Assembly (NCBI GenBank): GCA_029059925.1 | Contig: JAIDVA010000306.1 | Coordinates: 1 to 9,204 of the forward strand | DNA from: Eubacterium sp. | GTDB taxonomy: Bacteria; Bacillota; Clostridia; Oscillospirales; Acutalibacteraceae | DNA: 9,204 bases | Reading direction: 5' to 3' | Shown: positions 1 to 6,730 of the stretch, piece by piece | Layout: each line of letters begins with the position of its first letter | Numbering within the stretch: the stretch's first letter is position 1 | The notes under the pieces: generated by a model | What the model was told of the DNA's origin: nothing | What the model saw: only the letters and a program-made list of their open reading frames with translations | The model's database searches: none | Position numbers and translations under genes: made by a program

Positions 1-2
1 AT

Positions 3-30
3 ATTATAACATTATTAAAAACTTTGTCAA
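3..30 (-). promoter_or_regulatory. Divergent promoter firing leftward out of the window
   Basis: Read on the minus strand, a perfect TTGACA -35 box (30 down to 25) is followed after 16 bases by a perfect TATAAT -10 box (8 down to 3). A TG lies one base upstream of the -10, making it an extended -10. This is a near-ideal housekeeping promoter. Its transcript would leave the left edge of the window, so the gene it serves is not visible. Confidence 0.6.
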
Positions 31-56
31 TGTGCTTGTTTATATCTATTGACAAA
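23..56. repeat. Inverted repeat overlapping both divergent -35 boxes
   Basis: TTTGTCAA (23-30) and TTGACAAA (49-56) are perfect 8-base reverse complements separated by 18 bases. Each arm contains the -35 box of one of two back-to-back promoters. The symmetry may simply result from two consensus -35 boxes facing away from each other, but the match extends two bases beyond the hexamers. It could also be a regulator site able to control both promoters. Confidence 0.5.
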
Positions 57-77
57 TCAAATCAAAAGTTAGATAAT
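49..77 (+). promoter_or_regulatory. Promoter of the glycoside hydrolase-phosphoesterase unit
   Basis: A perfect TTGACA -35 box (49-54) is followed after exactly 17 bases by GATAAT (72-77), a five-of-six match to the -10 consensus. Transcription would begin near base 84 and leave a leader of about 50 bases before the ATG at 136. An ATG at 97 would sit only about 12 bases into this transcript with no ribosome binding site, which supports the start at 136. Confidence 0.7.
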
Positions 78-122
78 AATTGCAGCCCGACATGGATTGG
101 GTATTTTTAAAATAAAATTATC

Positions 123-129
123 AAAGGGA
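123..129 (+). promoter_or_regulatory. Ribosome binding site that sets the start at 136
   Basis: AAAGGGA ends six bases before the ATG at 136. No comparable purine-rich sequence precedes the upstream in-frame ATG at 97, so 136 is the preferred start. Confidence 0.7.
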
Positions 130-135
130 CAGATT

Positions 136-2832
136 ATGAGTAAAAATACTTCAGCAAAATTTACTATGCCCAAATGGGGACCTTATTCCAAAAAATATAT
201 GGGACTGTCAAAAATAACAGATGCGTACAAAACTGTTGGCGCACGATTTGATTTTTCCGTTCATCCTACACTCTGGAACAGTGCAACACCGGTTCCTAAT
301 GTAACAGTTCCGTCAAACTATCATTTATGGAACTGCAAAAGTGATTACACATTTTACTCGTACAGATATGAGCTTATGTGGAAGGATCAGGTTTATGCCG
401 ATATTTCCTTCTCAAAAATCAAGGAAGACACATATCTGATGAGGTGTGAATTTTTCAATAACACACCACTTACACAAAACTGTATACTGAATATTTTCGC
501 TGCACTCGAATTTCCGTATCCAACATACTGTGATATTGTTAAGCCTGATAAATGTATAGTTAAAAAGGCTAATGATTATGAAAGCTACAGTTATGCTGTT
601 CCCCGCCCCTGGGACGAGGAAAACCCTGACGGTATGTTCAAGGGAATGTTTGCCGACAAGAATTTCTATCTGGGCAAAGGTCTCGGTGACAGATGTGAAA
701 ATTATCACGTTCATTTCCTTAATCTGAAGCCGTTCGGATGTGAGAAGGGCGATAAGGTATCATACAGGTTGAGTACGAAAAATTGTGGCTTTGAAAATCC
801 CGTAATTGCACTCAGATATAAAACAGTGACCAACGGCGATGCCAAATTTGATATGAATGGTACTGAAATTTGCCTGAAAAACAGTGAAACACTCACTTTT
901 GCATATCTGCCGTATACTGAGAAGTTCACACTTGAAAGCTTAGGTACAGCAGGTGTTGAATTTGACTTTCTTGCTGTTATTGAGGAAAATGACAAGGATA
1001 AGCTTTCAATTAAAAATGTGAAATTTCCATACAGACCGCAGATTCACACAGAAGCAATCGGTAATGGTCACAGAACTCAGCTCACTTATGAAGATATTGA
1101 GACTCCATTTTATATTCTTACTCATAATGAGAACACGAGGGAAAGAGTGCTTGAATCAGGTTCGCTGGAGGATGCACTAATCAACCGTCTTTCAAACGGC
1201 GACCACACATATGATGATTTGAAGGAAACATTTTCAGGCTCTTTCCAACGAAAAACAAGTGATGAAGGCTTTTTCCACAACACATTAATCAAGTCGATTT
1301 TCATAAAGCCGAACACATCACACGTTGAATATGCTGTTCTTTCAAATGATATTTTTGAACCGCTCAGTATTGAGGAATATGAGGCAATATACGAAAATGC
1401 GAAAGCAGACAGCACGATAACAAACTATAATGCTGCAGGTGAAAAATACAGTCTTTCAACTGAAATATTAAAATCAACGCTTCTTACAAATGTTGTATAT
1501 CCGGTTTACCGCCACGGTGAAAACGTGATTCACCATACACCCGGCAAGAGATGGGACAGCTTTTATACATGGGACAGCGGCTTTATCGGTATGGGTCTGC
1601 TTGAATTTTCAAAAGATCTTTGTCAATATGCACTTGATATGTACCTTTGCGACGATACCAACAAGGATTTTGCTTTCCTGCTCCACGGCTCACTTGTTCC
1701 TACTCAGTTTGTAGAATATCTTGAGCTTTTAAAGCGAACAGAGGATAAGGAAAATCTTGCTTTCCTTTATGACAAAGCAAAGCTTTATTATGAATTTTTA
1801 CGCGGCAGAACACATGCGTCAACCTGTGCAAAATTCGGCAACGGCTTGCTTACAACCTATGATTACTGGTATTCACATTGTGGTATGGATGATTACCCTG
1901 CACAGGTTGAAATGATGGCAAAATATGCACAAAAATACACCTGTCCATGCCTTTCAACAGCGCAGATTATCCGTGCAGGCAAAATCATGAAAATGGTCGC
2001 TTACTCACTCGGCAGAGTTGATGATATCAAGGTTTATGATGCAGATATTGCGTATTCAACAAAAGCTCTCAACGAACTTGCCTGGGACGAGGAAAGCGGA
2101 TATTTTGGTTATACGCTCTATGACGAAAAGGGCAATGTAACAGGTATTATGAGAACTGATGACGGCGAAAACTGGAACAAAGGAATGGATGGTATCTATC
2201 CAATTGTTGCAGGTGCAGTCAAGGGTGAAAGAAAAAAGCGTGTGCTTGCTCATATAAAAAATCCTGATGAAATGTGGTCACAAGCAGGTATTTCTGCAGT
2301 TGATATGTCAGCTTCATATTATTTCGATGACGGCTATTGGAACGGCAATGTATGGATGAGCCATCAGTGGTTTGTATGGAAAACAATGCTTGATAACGGT
2401 GAAGCTGATTTTGCATATGAAATTGCAAAGCGTGCACTTGATATGTGGAAAGAAGAAACCGATTTTACATATAACACTTATGAATGCTTTGGTATTGCAA
2501 CGAAGCGTGGCGGCTGGTTCCATAACTTCGGCGGTCTTTCTGCACCAATATGTATTTGGGCAAATGCTTATTTCAAGCCACAGACCGTTACAACAGGCTT
2601 TGATATCTGGACTGATTATCAGCATACAACCGATACAAGTGCAGAAATTTCTTTCAGGTATTTCGGTGATAATGAAAAATATACAATTGTTGTAACTCTT
2701 TCAGATTCAGCTGAATATAAAGCATATCTTGATGATAAAGAGATAGATTTTAACGAAAGAAATGAAGGCTCTCTTGAATTCACGTTTGATGAAAGTGTTA
2801 AATCAGGAATTCTTAAGGTTGTCAGAGTATAA
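136..2832 (+). CDS. (alpha/alpha)6-barrel glycoside hydrolase, GH63/MGH1-like
   Basis: This 898-residue protein is probably a cytoplasmic glycosidase, since no signal peptide or membrane segment is visible. Residues 1 to about 370 look like beta-sandwich material. The catalytic (alpha/alpha)6 barrel covers roughly 440-830, and a small beta-rich domain (830-898) closes the protein. Motifs typical of the GH63/trehalase/mannosylglycerate-hydrolase clan are present: RWDSFYTWDSGF (472-483), GMDDYP (583-588) with a candidate acid Asp at 585 or 586, YWNGNVW (734-740), and YECFG (782-786) with Glu783 as candidate base. These assignments are by eye. Substrate cannot be deduced; alpha-glucosides and alpha-mannosides are both plausible for this clan. 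The start at 136 is chosen over the in-frame ATG at 97 because of the ribosome binding site and promoter position. The gene is followed after 34 bases by a phosphoesterase gene, probably on the same transcript. Confidence 0.8.
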   Translation: MSKNTSAKFTMPKWGPYSKKYMGLSKITDAYKTVGARFDFSVHPTLWNSATPVPNVTVPSNYHLWNCKSDYTFYSYRYELMWKDQVYADISFSKIKEDTYLMRCEFFNNTPLTQNCILNIFAALEFPYPTYCDIVKPDKCIVKKANDYESYSYAVPRPWDEENPDGMFKGMFADKNFYLGKGLGDRCENYHVHFLNLKPFGCEKGDKVSYRLSTKNCGFENPVIALRYKTVTNGDAKFDMNGTEICLKNSETLTFAYLPYTEKFTLESLGTAGVEFDFLAVIEENDKDKLSIKNVKFPYRPQIHTEAIGNGHRTQLTYEDIETPFYILTHNENTRERVLESGSLEDALINRLSNGDHTYDDLKETFSGSFQRKTSDEGFFHNTLIKSIFIKPNTSHVEYAVLSNDIFEPLSIEEYEAIYENAKADSTITNYNAAGEKYSLSTEILKSTLLTNVVYPVYRHGENVIHHTPGKRWDSFYTWDSGFIGMGLLEFSKDLCQYALDMYLCDDTNKDFAFLLHGSLVPTQFVEYLELLKRTEDKENLAFLYDKAKLYYEFLRGRTHASTCAKFGNGLLTTYDYWYSHCGMDDYPAQVEMMAKYAQKYTCPCLSTAQIIRAGKIMKMVAYSLGRVDDIKVYDADIAYSTKALNELAWDEESGYFGYTLYDEKGNVTGIMRTDDGENWNKGMDGIYPIVAGAVKGERKKRVLAHIKNPDEMWSQAGISAVDMSASYYFDDGYWNGNVWMSHQWFVWKTMLDNGEADFAYEIAKRALDMWKEETDFTYNTYECFGIATKRGGWFHNFGGLSAPICIWANAYFKPQTVTTGFDIWTDYQHTTDTSAEISFRYFGDNEKYTIVVTLSDSAEYKAYLDDKEIDFNERNEGSLEFTFDESVKSGILKVVRV

Positions 2833-2850
2833 ACCTGTCGACCTGAATAT

Positions 2851-2859
2851 AGAAGGGGA
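2851..2859 (+). promoter_or_regulatory. Ribosome binding site of the phosphoesterase gene
   Basis: AGAAGGGGA ends seven bases before the ATG at 2867, within the 34-base gap after the glycoside hydrolase stop. No terminator or promoter is visible in that gap, which supports co-transcription. Confidence 0.65.
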
Positions 2860-2866
2860 ATAGAAA

Positions 2867-4537
2867 ATGAGTAACAGAATTTACGGCAGTAATAATGACC
2901 CACTCAAAATTCAGTTTATTGCAGATGTTCATTATTATTCAAGAAAAGTCGGCACGGAAGGCAAAGCGTATCAAAAGGCTGAGTCAAAATCACAAAAGGT
3001 AATTAAAGACAGTGACCTTGTTATCAAAGCAGGCTTTGATATGCTTTGTGAAGATAACTCAACCGATATTGTAATTCTTGCAGGTGACACAACACGTGAT
3101 GGTGAAATTGAGTCACACAAGGAATTTATTGAAATGCTCCGTGAGCTTAAAAAGAAAGGCAAAAGAGTATATGTTATTACTGCAACACACGATTTCCGTG
3201 ATGGTGGTGTTGCTGACGGCTATGTCGGTGATGAAAAAGTTAAAGTTCCGGCAGTTGAAAACAGACATGATTTGTGGGATATATATTATGAATTCGGTCC
3301 AAACGAGGCGATTGCCACGTTCCCTCAGTCACTCTGTTATGTTGTTCAGCTTGCACCGGGTTACAGACTTTTTGCTCTTAATGATGATACAAATGACAAG
3401 GAAGAGGGCAGAGGCTCAGGCTACAGCGATGAATGTATGCAGTGGATTCTTGAGCAGCTTAAGGATGCACAGGAAAATGACCAGTATGTAATCGCAATGA
3501 CGCATCACCCTATGATTTCGCCATCACCATTTTATAAGATTATCGGCGGCGGAAATATGCAGAAGGATCACGAGAAAACACGTGAGATTTTTGCGGATTC
3601 AGGACTTCACTGCATGCTTACAGGTCATACCCATGTTCATGATATCAGCTACATAACCACAGAGAAAGGCAATAGATTTTATGATGTTGCAGTCGGTGCA
3701 ATGATTGGATGCCCACCTGTAATGCGAAATATTACATTTGATCCTAAAAACGCAAAGATTGATGTTGAAACAGTTACAATAAAAAATGTACCCGGTCTTG
3801 ATACCAAGGGCAAGCCATTTGATGAGTATATGAAAGGCTTTTTCTTCGGTATGATACGCGAGGTTCTTTGGGCAATGGGTTATGATATTAACCGTCTTGC
3901 AGAAATGTCAGATGCCTTTTCAATACCCGGAGAAAAAATCAAAAAGCTTGGCTGGATTCTTAAACCAGTAGGAAAATTCCTTGATAAACTTACCTTCAAA
4001 AAAATCTGGCGTTTATGCAAAAAAGAGAGTGGGCTTAAAAAGTCTGATATTGCAGATATCGCTGACAATAAGGTAATTGATTTCCTTCTTGAGCTTATTC
4101 AGAATCTTTACTGCGGTGATTCTCCTTATGGCCCTGACACAAGAGAATATAAGCTTACCTGCGGTTTGCTCAATATCGTAGACAGCTTTCTTGATACAAT
4201 ACACCTTTCAATCGGAAAGTTCATTAAAGGTGCTGAAAGTGTTCGTTCATTAGTTGAGCCATTGCTTTGGAATTCAGGCTATTGTGATGCTCAGGCAAGT
4301 CTGCCTATTTATCCTGTTTATGATAACGACAATCCCGCTCCGTCACAGATGTTTGAAGAAAGAGCCTTTAATGATACCGTAAAGAAAAGCAAAAAAGGAC
4401 CGCTTGTTCTTTTGCTGCTTATATTGCTTGTAATCCTGCTTTTGGCAATTGCAGTCGGTCTGATTGCTCTTATTGTCTGGATGGTAATCGCAATTATTCA
4501 TGCAATCACAGGTTTTGCATTTTTAGGCTTATTGTAA
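2867..4537 (+). CDS. Membrane-anchored calcineurin-like metallophosphoesterase
   Basis: This 556-residue protein belongs to the calcineurin-like metallophosphoesterases, which hydrolyse phosphomono- or phosphodiesters with a two-metal centre. The motifs appear in order: DVH (Asp20, His22), GDTTRDGE (Asp74), THD (107-109), HH (213-214) and GHTH (253-256). In the third motif the usual GNHD reads ATHD, so the metal-bridging Asn is replaced by Thr107. Residues from about 320 to 500 form a mainly helical region I do not recognise. A basic stretch, KKSKKG (506-511), precedes a very hydrophobic tail of about 45 residues, long enough for one long or two short membrane helices. With no N-terminal signal and a basic flank, the catalytic domain probably faces the cytoplasm (positive-inside inference). 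It is likely co-transcribed with the upstream glycosidase. The substrate is unknown. Confidence 0.85.
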   Translation: MSNRIYGSNNDPLKIQFIADVHYYSRKVGTEGKAYQKAESKSQKVIKDSDLVIKAGFDMLCEDNSTDIVILAGDTTRDGEIESHKEFIEMLRELKKKGKRVYVITATHDFRDGGVADGYVGDEKVKVPAVENRHDLWDIYYEFGPNEAIATFPQSLCYVVQLAPGYRLFALNDDTNDKEEGRGSGYSDECMQWILEQLKDAQENDQYVIAMTHHPMISPSPFYKIIGGGNMQKDHEKTREIFADSGLHCMLTGHTHVHDISYITTEKGNRFYDVAVGAMIGCPPVMRNITFDPKNAKIDVETVTIKNVPGLDTKGKPFDEYMKGFFFGMIREVLWAMGYDINRLAEMSDAFSIPGEKIKKLGWILKPVGKFLDKLTFKKIWRLCKKESGLKKSDIADIADNKVIDFLLELIQNLYCGDSPYGPDTREYKLTCGLLNIVDSFLDTIHLSIGKFIKGAESVRSLVEPLLWNSGYCDAQASLPIYPVYDNDNPAPSQMFEERAFNDTVKKSKKGPLVLLLLILLVILLLAIAVGLIALIVWMVIAIIHAITGFAFLGLL

Positions 4538-4554
4538 ATAATTGTTGCAATTAT
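4538..4554. promoter_or_regulatory. 17-base palindrome over the -35 box of the GtrA-like gene
   Basis: ATAATTG and CAATTAT are perfect 7-base inverted arms around a 3-base TTG spacer. The element begins directly after the stop of the phosphoesterase gene and covers the -35 box (4545-4550). Its placement suits a repressor operator. It is very AT-rich, so a chance palindrome is possible. Confidence 0.35.
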
Positions 4555-4573
4555 ATTGTATAGCTGATATAAT
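4545..4573 (+). promoter_or_regulatory. Strong extended -10 promoter of the GtrA-like gene
   Basis: TTGCAA (4545-4550, four of six -35 bases) is followed after exactly 17 bases by a perfect TATAAT (4568-4573). A TG at 4565-4566 makes an extended -10. Transcription would start near 4580, giving a leader of about 35 bases that carries AAGGAG (4601-4606) eight bases before the ATG. The gene can therefore be expressed independently of the two upstream genes. Confidence 0.75.
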
Positions 4574-4614
4574 AACTTTGATAAAAAACTTTCTATATTT
4601 AAGGAGAAAAATTT

Positions 4615-5286
4615 ATGGCAGACGAAAAGAAAAAAATCAGTCTCGGCGGCCTTGACAGCGCAGCCGAGGAAAAGGGCTCATTTATCAAAACAGTATGGCA
4701 GCTTGTAAAGTTCCTTGTTGTTTCAGGTCTCGTTACAATCATCCAGCTTGTTCTTGCAAATGTGCTTCCACTCGTTTTTGACCGTGTAACAACAACCTTA
4801 CCTGCTTTCCTCCAGGGAATTTTTAATCCTAATTTCATTTTTGACCCGGCAACTTCAGAGGGTGCAGAGCAGATTTCAAAGTATGTTGTTGACTCAGCTA
4901 CAGGCAACTTAGGCGGTATTATTGAAAACGGTGTTGTTGTAGGCGGTATCGTTACTTGGGGTTACCTCCTTCCATTCTTCCTTTCAAACCTTATTGCTAA
5001 CATCTATGGTTTCTATCAGAATAAGAAAACAACCTTCAAGTCAGATGCACCTTGGTACAATTTTGCTATCTATATTGTACTTATGATTGCACTTATCCTG
5101 TTCTCAACATGGTTCCAGGGCTGGCTCGTTGGTGTAATTGCAAAGGCTCCTTGGGAATGGCTCAATGGTCTTGCAAGAACAATCGCCGGTCTTGCAGCTG
5201 GTTTTGTTCAAATGGTTGTTCTCTTCCCAATGGAGAAGTTCGTACTCCTCAAGGAAAAGAAAAAGGACGAAGAGACAGCAGCTTAA
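4615..5286 (+). CDS. GtrA-like four-helix membrane protein
   Basis: This 223-residue protein has a charged N-terminus (1-25), four predicted membrane helices (about 31-55, 108-132, 147-168 and 183-208) and a lysine/glutamate-rich cytoplasmic tail. The order of helices, and the NIYGFYQNKKTTFK stretch (129-142) after the second helix, resemble the GtrA/DPMS family, which typically shows an N-x-x-x-N-x-x-x-x-F pattern there. GtrA proteins take part in moving or handling undecaprenyl-phosphate-linked sugars for cell-surface glycosylation. It is longer than the usual 120-150 residues, because of an extended loop of about 50 residues between helices 1 and 2 plus longer ends. No glycosyltransferase partner is adjacent. 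It has its own strong promoter, a good ribosome binding site (AAGGAG at 4601-4606) and its own terminator, suggesting a well-expressed single-gene unit. The family assignment is moderate; the membrane topology is more certain. Confidence 0.7.
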   Translation: MADEKKKISLGGLDSAAEEKGSFIKTVWQLVKFLVVSGLVTIIQLVLANVLPLVFDRVTTTLPAFLQGIFNPNFIFDPATSEGAEQISKYVVDSATGNLGGIIENGVVVGGIVTWGYLLPFFLSNLIANIYGFYQNKKTTFKSDAPWYNFAIYIVLMIALILFSTWFQGWLVGVIAKAPWEWLNGLARTIAGLAAGFVQMVVLFPMEKFVLLKEKKKDEETAA

Positions 5287-5305
5287 TCTTAATAAACAAC
5301 AAATT

Positions 5306-5337
5306 AACGGCTTGGTTAACCAAGCCGTTTTTGTTTT
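5306..5337 (+). terminator. Intrinsic terminator between convergent genes
   Basis: A perfect 10-base stem, AACGGCTTGG (5306-5315) with CCAAGCCGTT (5320-5329), closes on a TTAA loop. It is followed by T-rich sequence (TTTTTGTTTT from 5328). It lies 19 bases after the stop of the GtrA-like gene. On the opposite strand the stem is followed by a moderately T-rich stretch, so it may also stop the convergent fucosidase transcript. Confidence 0.9.
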
Positions 5338-5357
5338 GCTTTTTTATTTAATTGTTT

Positions 5358-6710
5358 CTATGGTCTGTAAGCACCGGTTTTACATACCTCAATCTTTTTA
5401 ATGTAAGGTTCTTTTCTGCACTGCTCGATTACCAGCTTTAAGCTGTCTGTTACAACCGGCTTATCGAATATTGCAATTTTTGAAAAACCTACTACTGTAC
5501 CATTATAAACACATTCACCATTTGCATAAATTTTAAACTGCTCAATACGCTGTGATTTTGTAGTATCTTCAGAAAAACGGATGCGATCAACAGACTGCTT
5601 TTTAAAAGATATATCAATCGTCATTTTATCATCCGACATATCATAACTGCTTGGGATTACACACGCATCCTCTTTTCTGAGCCATTCGCCCATTTGCTTA
5701 AGACGACGAACATCCGCCTTTGCAAACTGGCCCTTTCTGTTAGGGGGAATATTTAAAATTAAAAGGCTGTTACTGCCTACTGAGCCATAATAAATACGCA
5801 TAAGTCTATGCAAGGATTTAAGCGACAATATCTGAACCGGATGATAATACCAGCCTAATCTTATTGAAACATCAACCTCAGCAGGATACCACATAAATTC
5901 ATCATAATCGGCAAGAAATTCCCTTGAACCCATATCCTCAATCATAACATCCTGACAACGCTTCTGGAATTTCTTCATATCGTCATCAGTCTGGCAGTTG
6001 ACAGCAAGATTCTGCTCCTCATATTGGAATTTAGGAACAACATTCCACTCGCTCTTTCTTGCTCTGCCGCTCTCGTTACCTACCCAACGTACATCTGGCG
6101 CACAGCCTGACATAACAATATTCGGCTGCAGCTCAACTGCTGTTGACCATATACGTTCAAAATCATACTTCTGCTTTGGTTTACCATCAGCACTTGAGCC
6201 ACAGGCACCATCAAGCCAAAGCATAAAGATTTCGCCATAGTTTGTCAAAAGCTCTGTAAGCTGTTCTATATAGAAATCATTATAGGCAGGTGTGCCGTAA
6301 AGCGGGCTGTTCCTGTCCCACGGTGAAAGGTAGACGCCGAACTTCAAACCGTACTTTTTACAGGACTCTGCAACCTCTTTTACAACATCGCCCTTACCAT
6401 TTTTATAAGGACTGTTGCGTATGCAATGCTCAGTTGTTTTTGTAGGCCATAAACAAAAGCCATCATGATGCTTACAGGTAAGCACAACGCCTTTCATACC
6501 TGCTGCTTTAATTGCCTCGCACCATTGGTCAGTATCCTGTGCCTTAGGATTGAATACACTCGGTGATTCCTTTCCGCTTCCCCACTCTCTGTTTGTAAAG
6601 GTGTTTACAGAGTAATGCACAAAGGCATAATACTTCATATCCTGAATAATCAGCTGACGTTCATTCGGAACGATTGAAGTATATAAATCAATTCTTTCTT
6701 TCTCGGTCAC
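5358..6710 (-). CDS. Alpha-L-fucosidase, family GH29
   Basis: This 450-residue enzyme should release L-fucose from fucosylated glycans by a retaining mechanism. The (beta/alpha)8 catalytic domain covers about 1-345. It carries GH29 hallmarks: FVHYSVNTFT (30-39), REWGSG (41-46), KHHDGFCLWPT (80-90), and MLWLDG (163-168) with Asp167 as the expected nucleophile. VRWVGNESG (208-216) contains Glu213, which matches in spacing the acid/base Glu of GH29 subfamily B enzymes acting on alpha-1,3/1,4-linked fucose. A conserved YPAEVDVSIR stretch (275-284) follows. Residues 350-445 form a beta-rich C-terminal domain. No signal peptide is present, so it probably works in the cytoplasm on imported oligosaccharides. 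The start is GTG, with AGGAG (6725 down to 6721) ten bases upstream inside the 20-base gap after the transporter gene, so the two are likely one operon. The exact linkage specificity is inference. Confidence 0.9.
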   Translation of the reverse strand: MTEKERIDLYTSIVPNERQLIIQDMKYYAFVHYSVNTFTNREWGSGKESPSVFNPKAQDTDQWCEAIKAAGMKGVVLTCKHHDGFCLWPTKTTEHCIRNSPYKNGKGDVVKEVAESCKKYGLKFGVYLSPWDRNSPLYGTPAYNDFYIEQLTELLTNYGEIFMLWLDGACGSSADGKPKQKYDFERIWSTAVELQPNIVMSGCAPDVRWVGNESGRARKSEWNVVPKFQYEEQNLAVNCQTDDDMKKFQKRCQDVMIEDMGSREFLADYDEFMWYPAEVDVSIRLGWYYHPVQILSLKSLHRLMRIYYGSVGSNSLLILNIPPNRKGQFAKADVRRLKQMGEWLRKEDACVIPSSYDMSDDKMTIDISFKKQSVDRIRFSEDTTKSQRIEQFKIYANGECVYNGTVVGFSKIAIFDKPVVTDSLKLVIEQCRKEPYIKKIEVCKTGAYRP

Positions 6711-6720
6711 TACTGAATAT

Positions 6721-6725
6721 CTCCT
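6721..6725 (-). promoter_or_regulatory. Ribosome binding site for the fucosidase GTG start
   Basis: On the minus strand AGGAG lies ten bases before the GTG at 6710, a slightly long spacing. It fills the only gap between the transporter stop and the fucosidase start. No promoter or terminator fits in this gap. Confidence 0.6.
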
Positions 6726-6730
6726 GAAAA

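Noticed and set aside
86..106. A possible CCC/GGG hairpin in the leader of the glycoside hydrolase gene, considered as a riboswitch or attenuator.
   Set aside because: Only about three G-C pairs form, no alternative structure or T-run is visible, and the leader is only about 50 bases long.
97..135. An upstream in-frame ATG at 97 would add 13 residues to the glycoside hydrolase.
   Set aside because: It has no ribosome binding site and would lie about 12 bases after the predicted transcription start, while the ATG at 136 has AAAGGGA at good spacing.
412..1415. Antisense open frames of about 95-100 codons on the minus strand inside the glycoside hydrolase gene.
   Set aside because: They lie wholly within a well-supported coding gene, and their translations resemble no family I know.
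4538..4554. The inverted repeat after the phosphoesterase stop as an intrinsic terminator.
   Set aside because: The stem is only seven mostly A-T pairs with a three-base loop and no T-run follows, so an operator or a chance palindrome is more likely.
5052..5401. Overlapping plus-strand open frames across the end of the GtrA-like gene and the terminator.
   Set aside because: They are out-of-frame shadows of the GtrA-like gene, run through the terminator hairpin and give cysteine- and tryptophan-rich translations with no domain-like pattern.
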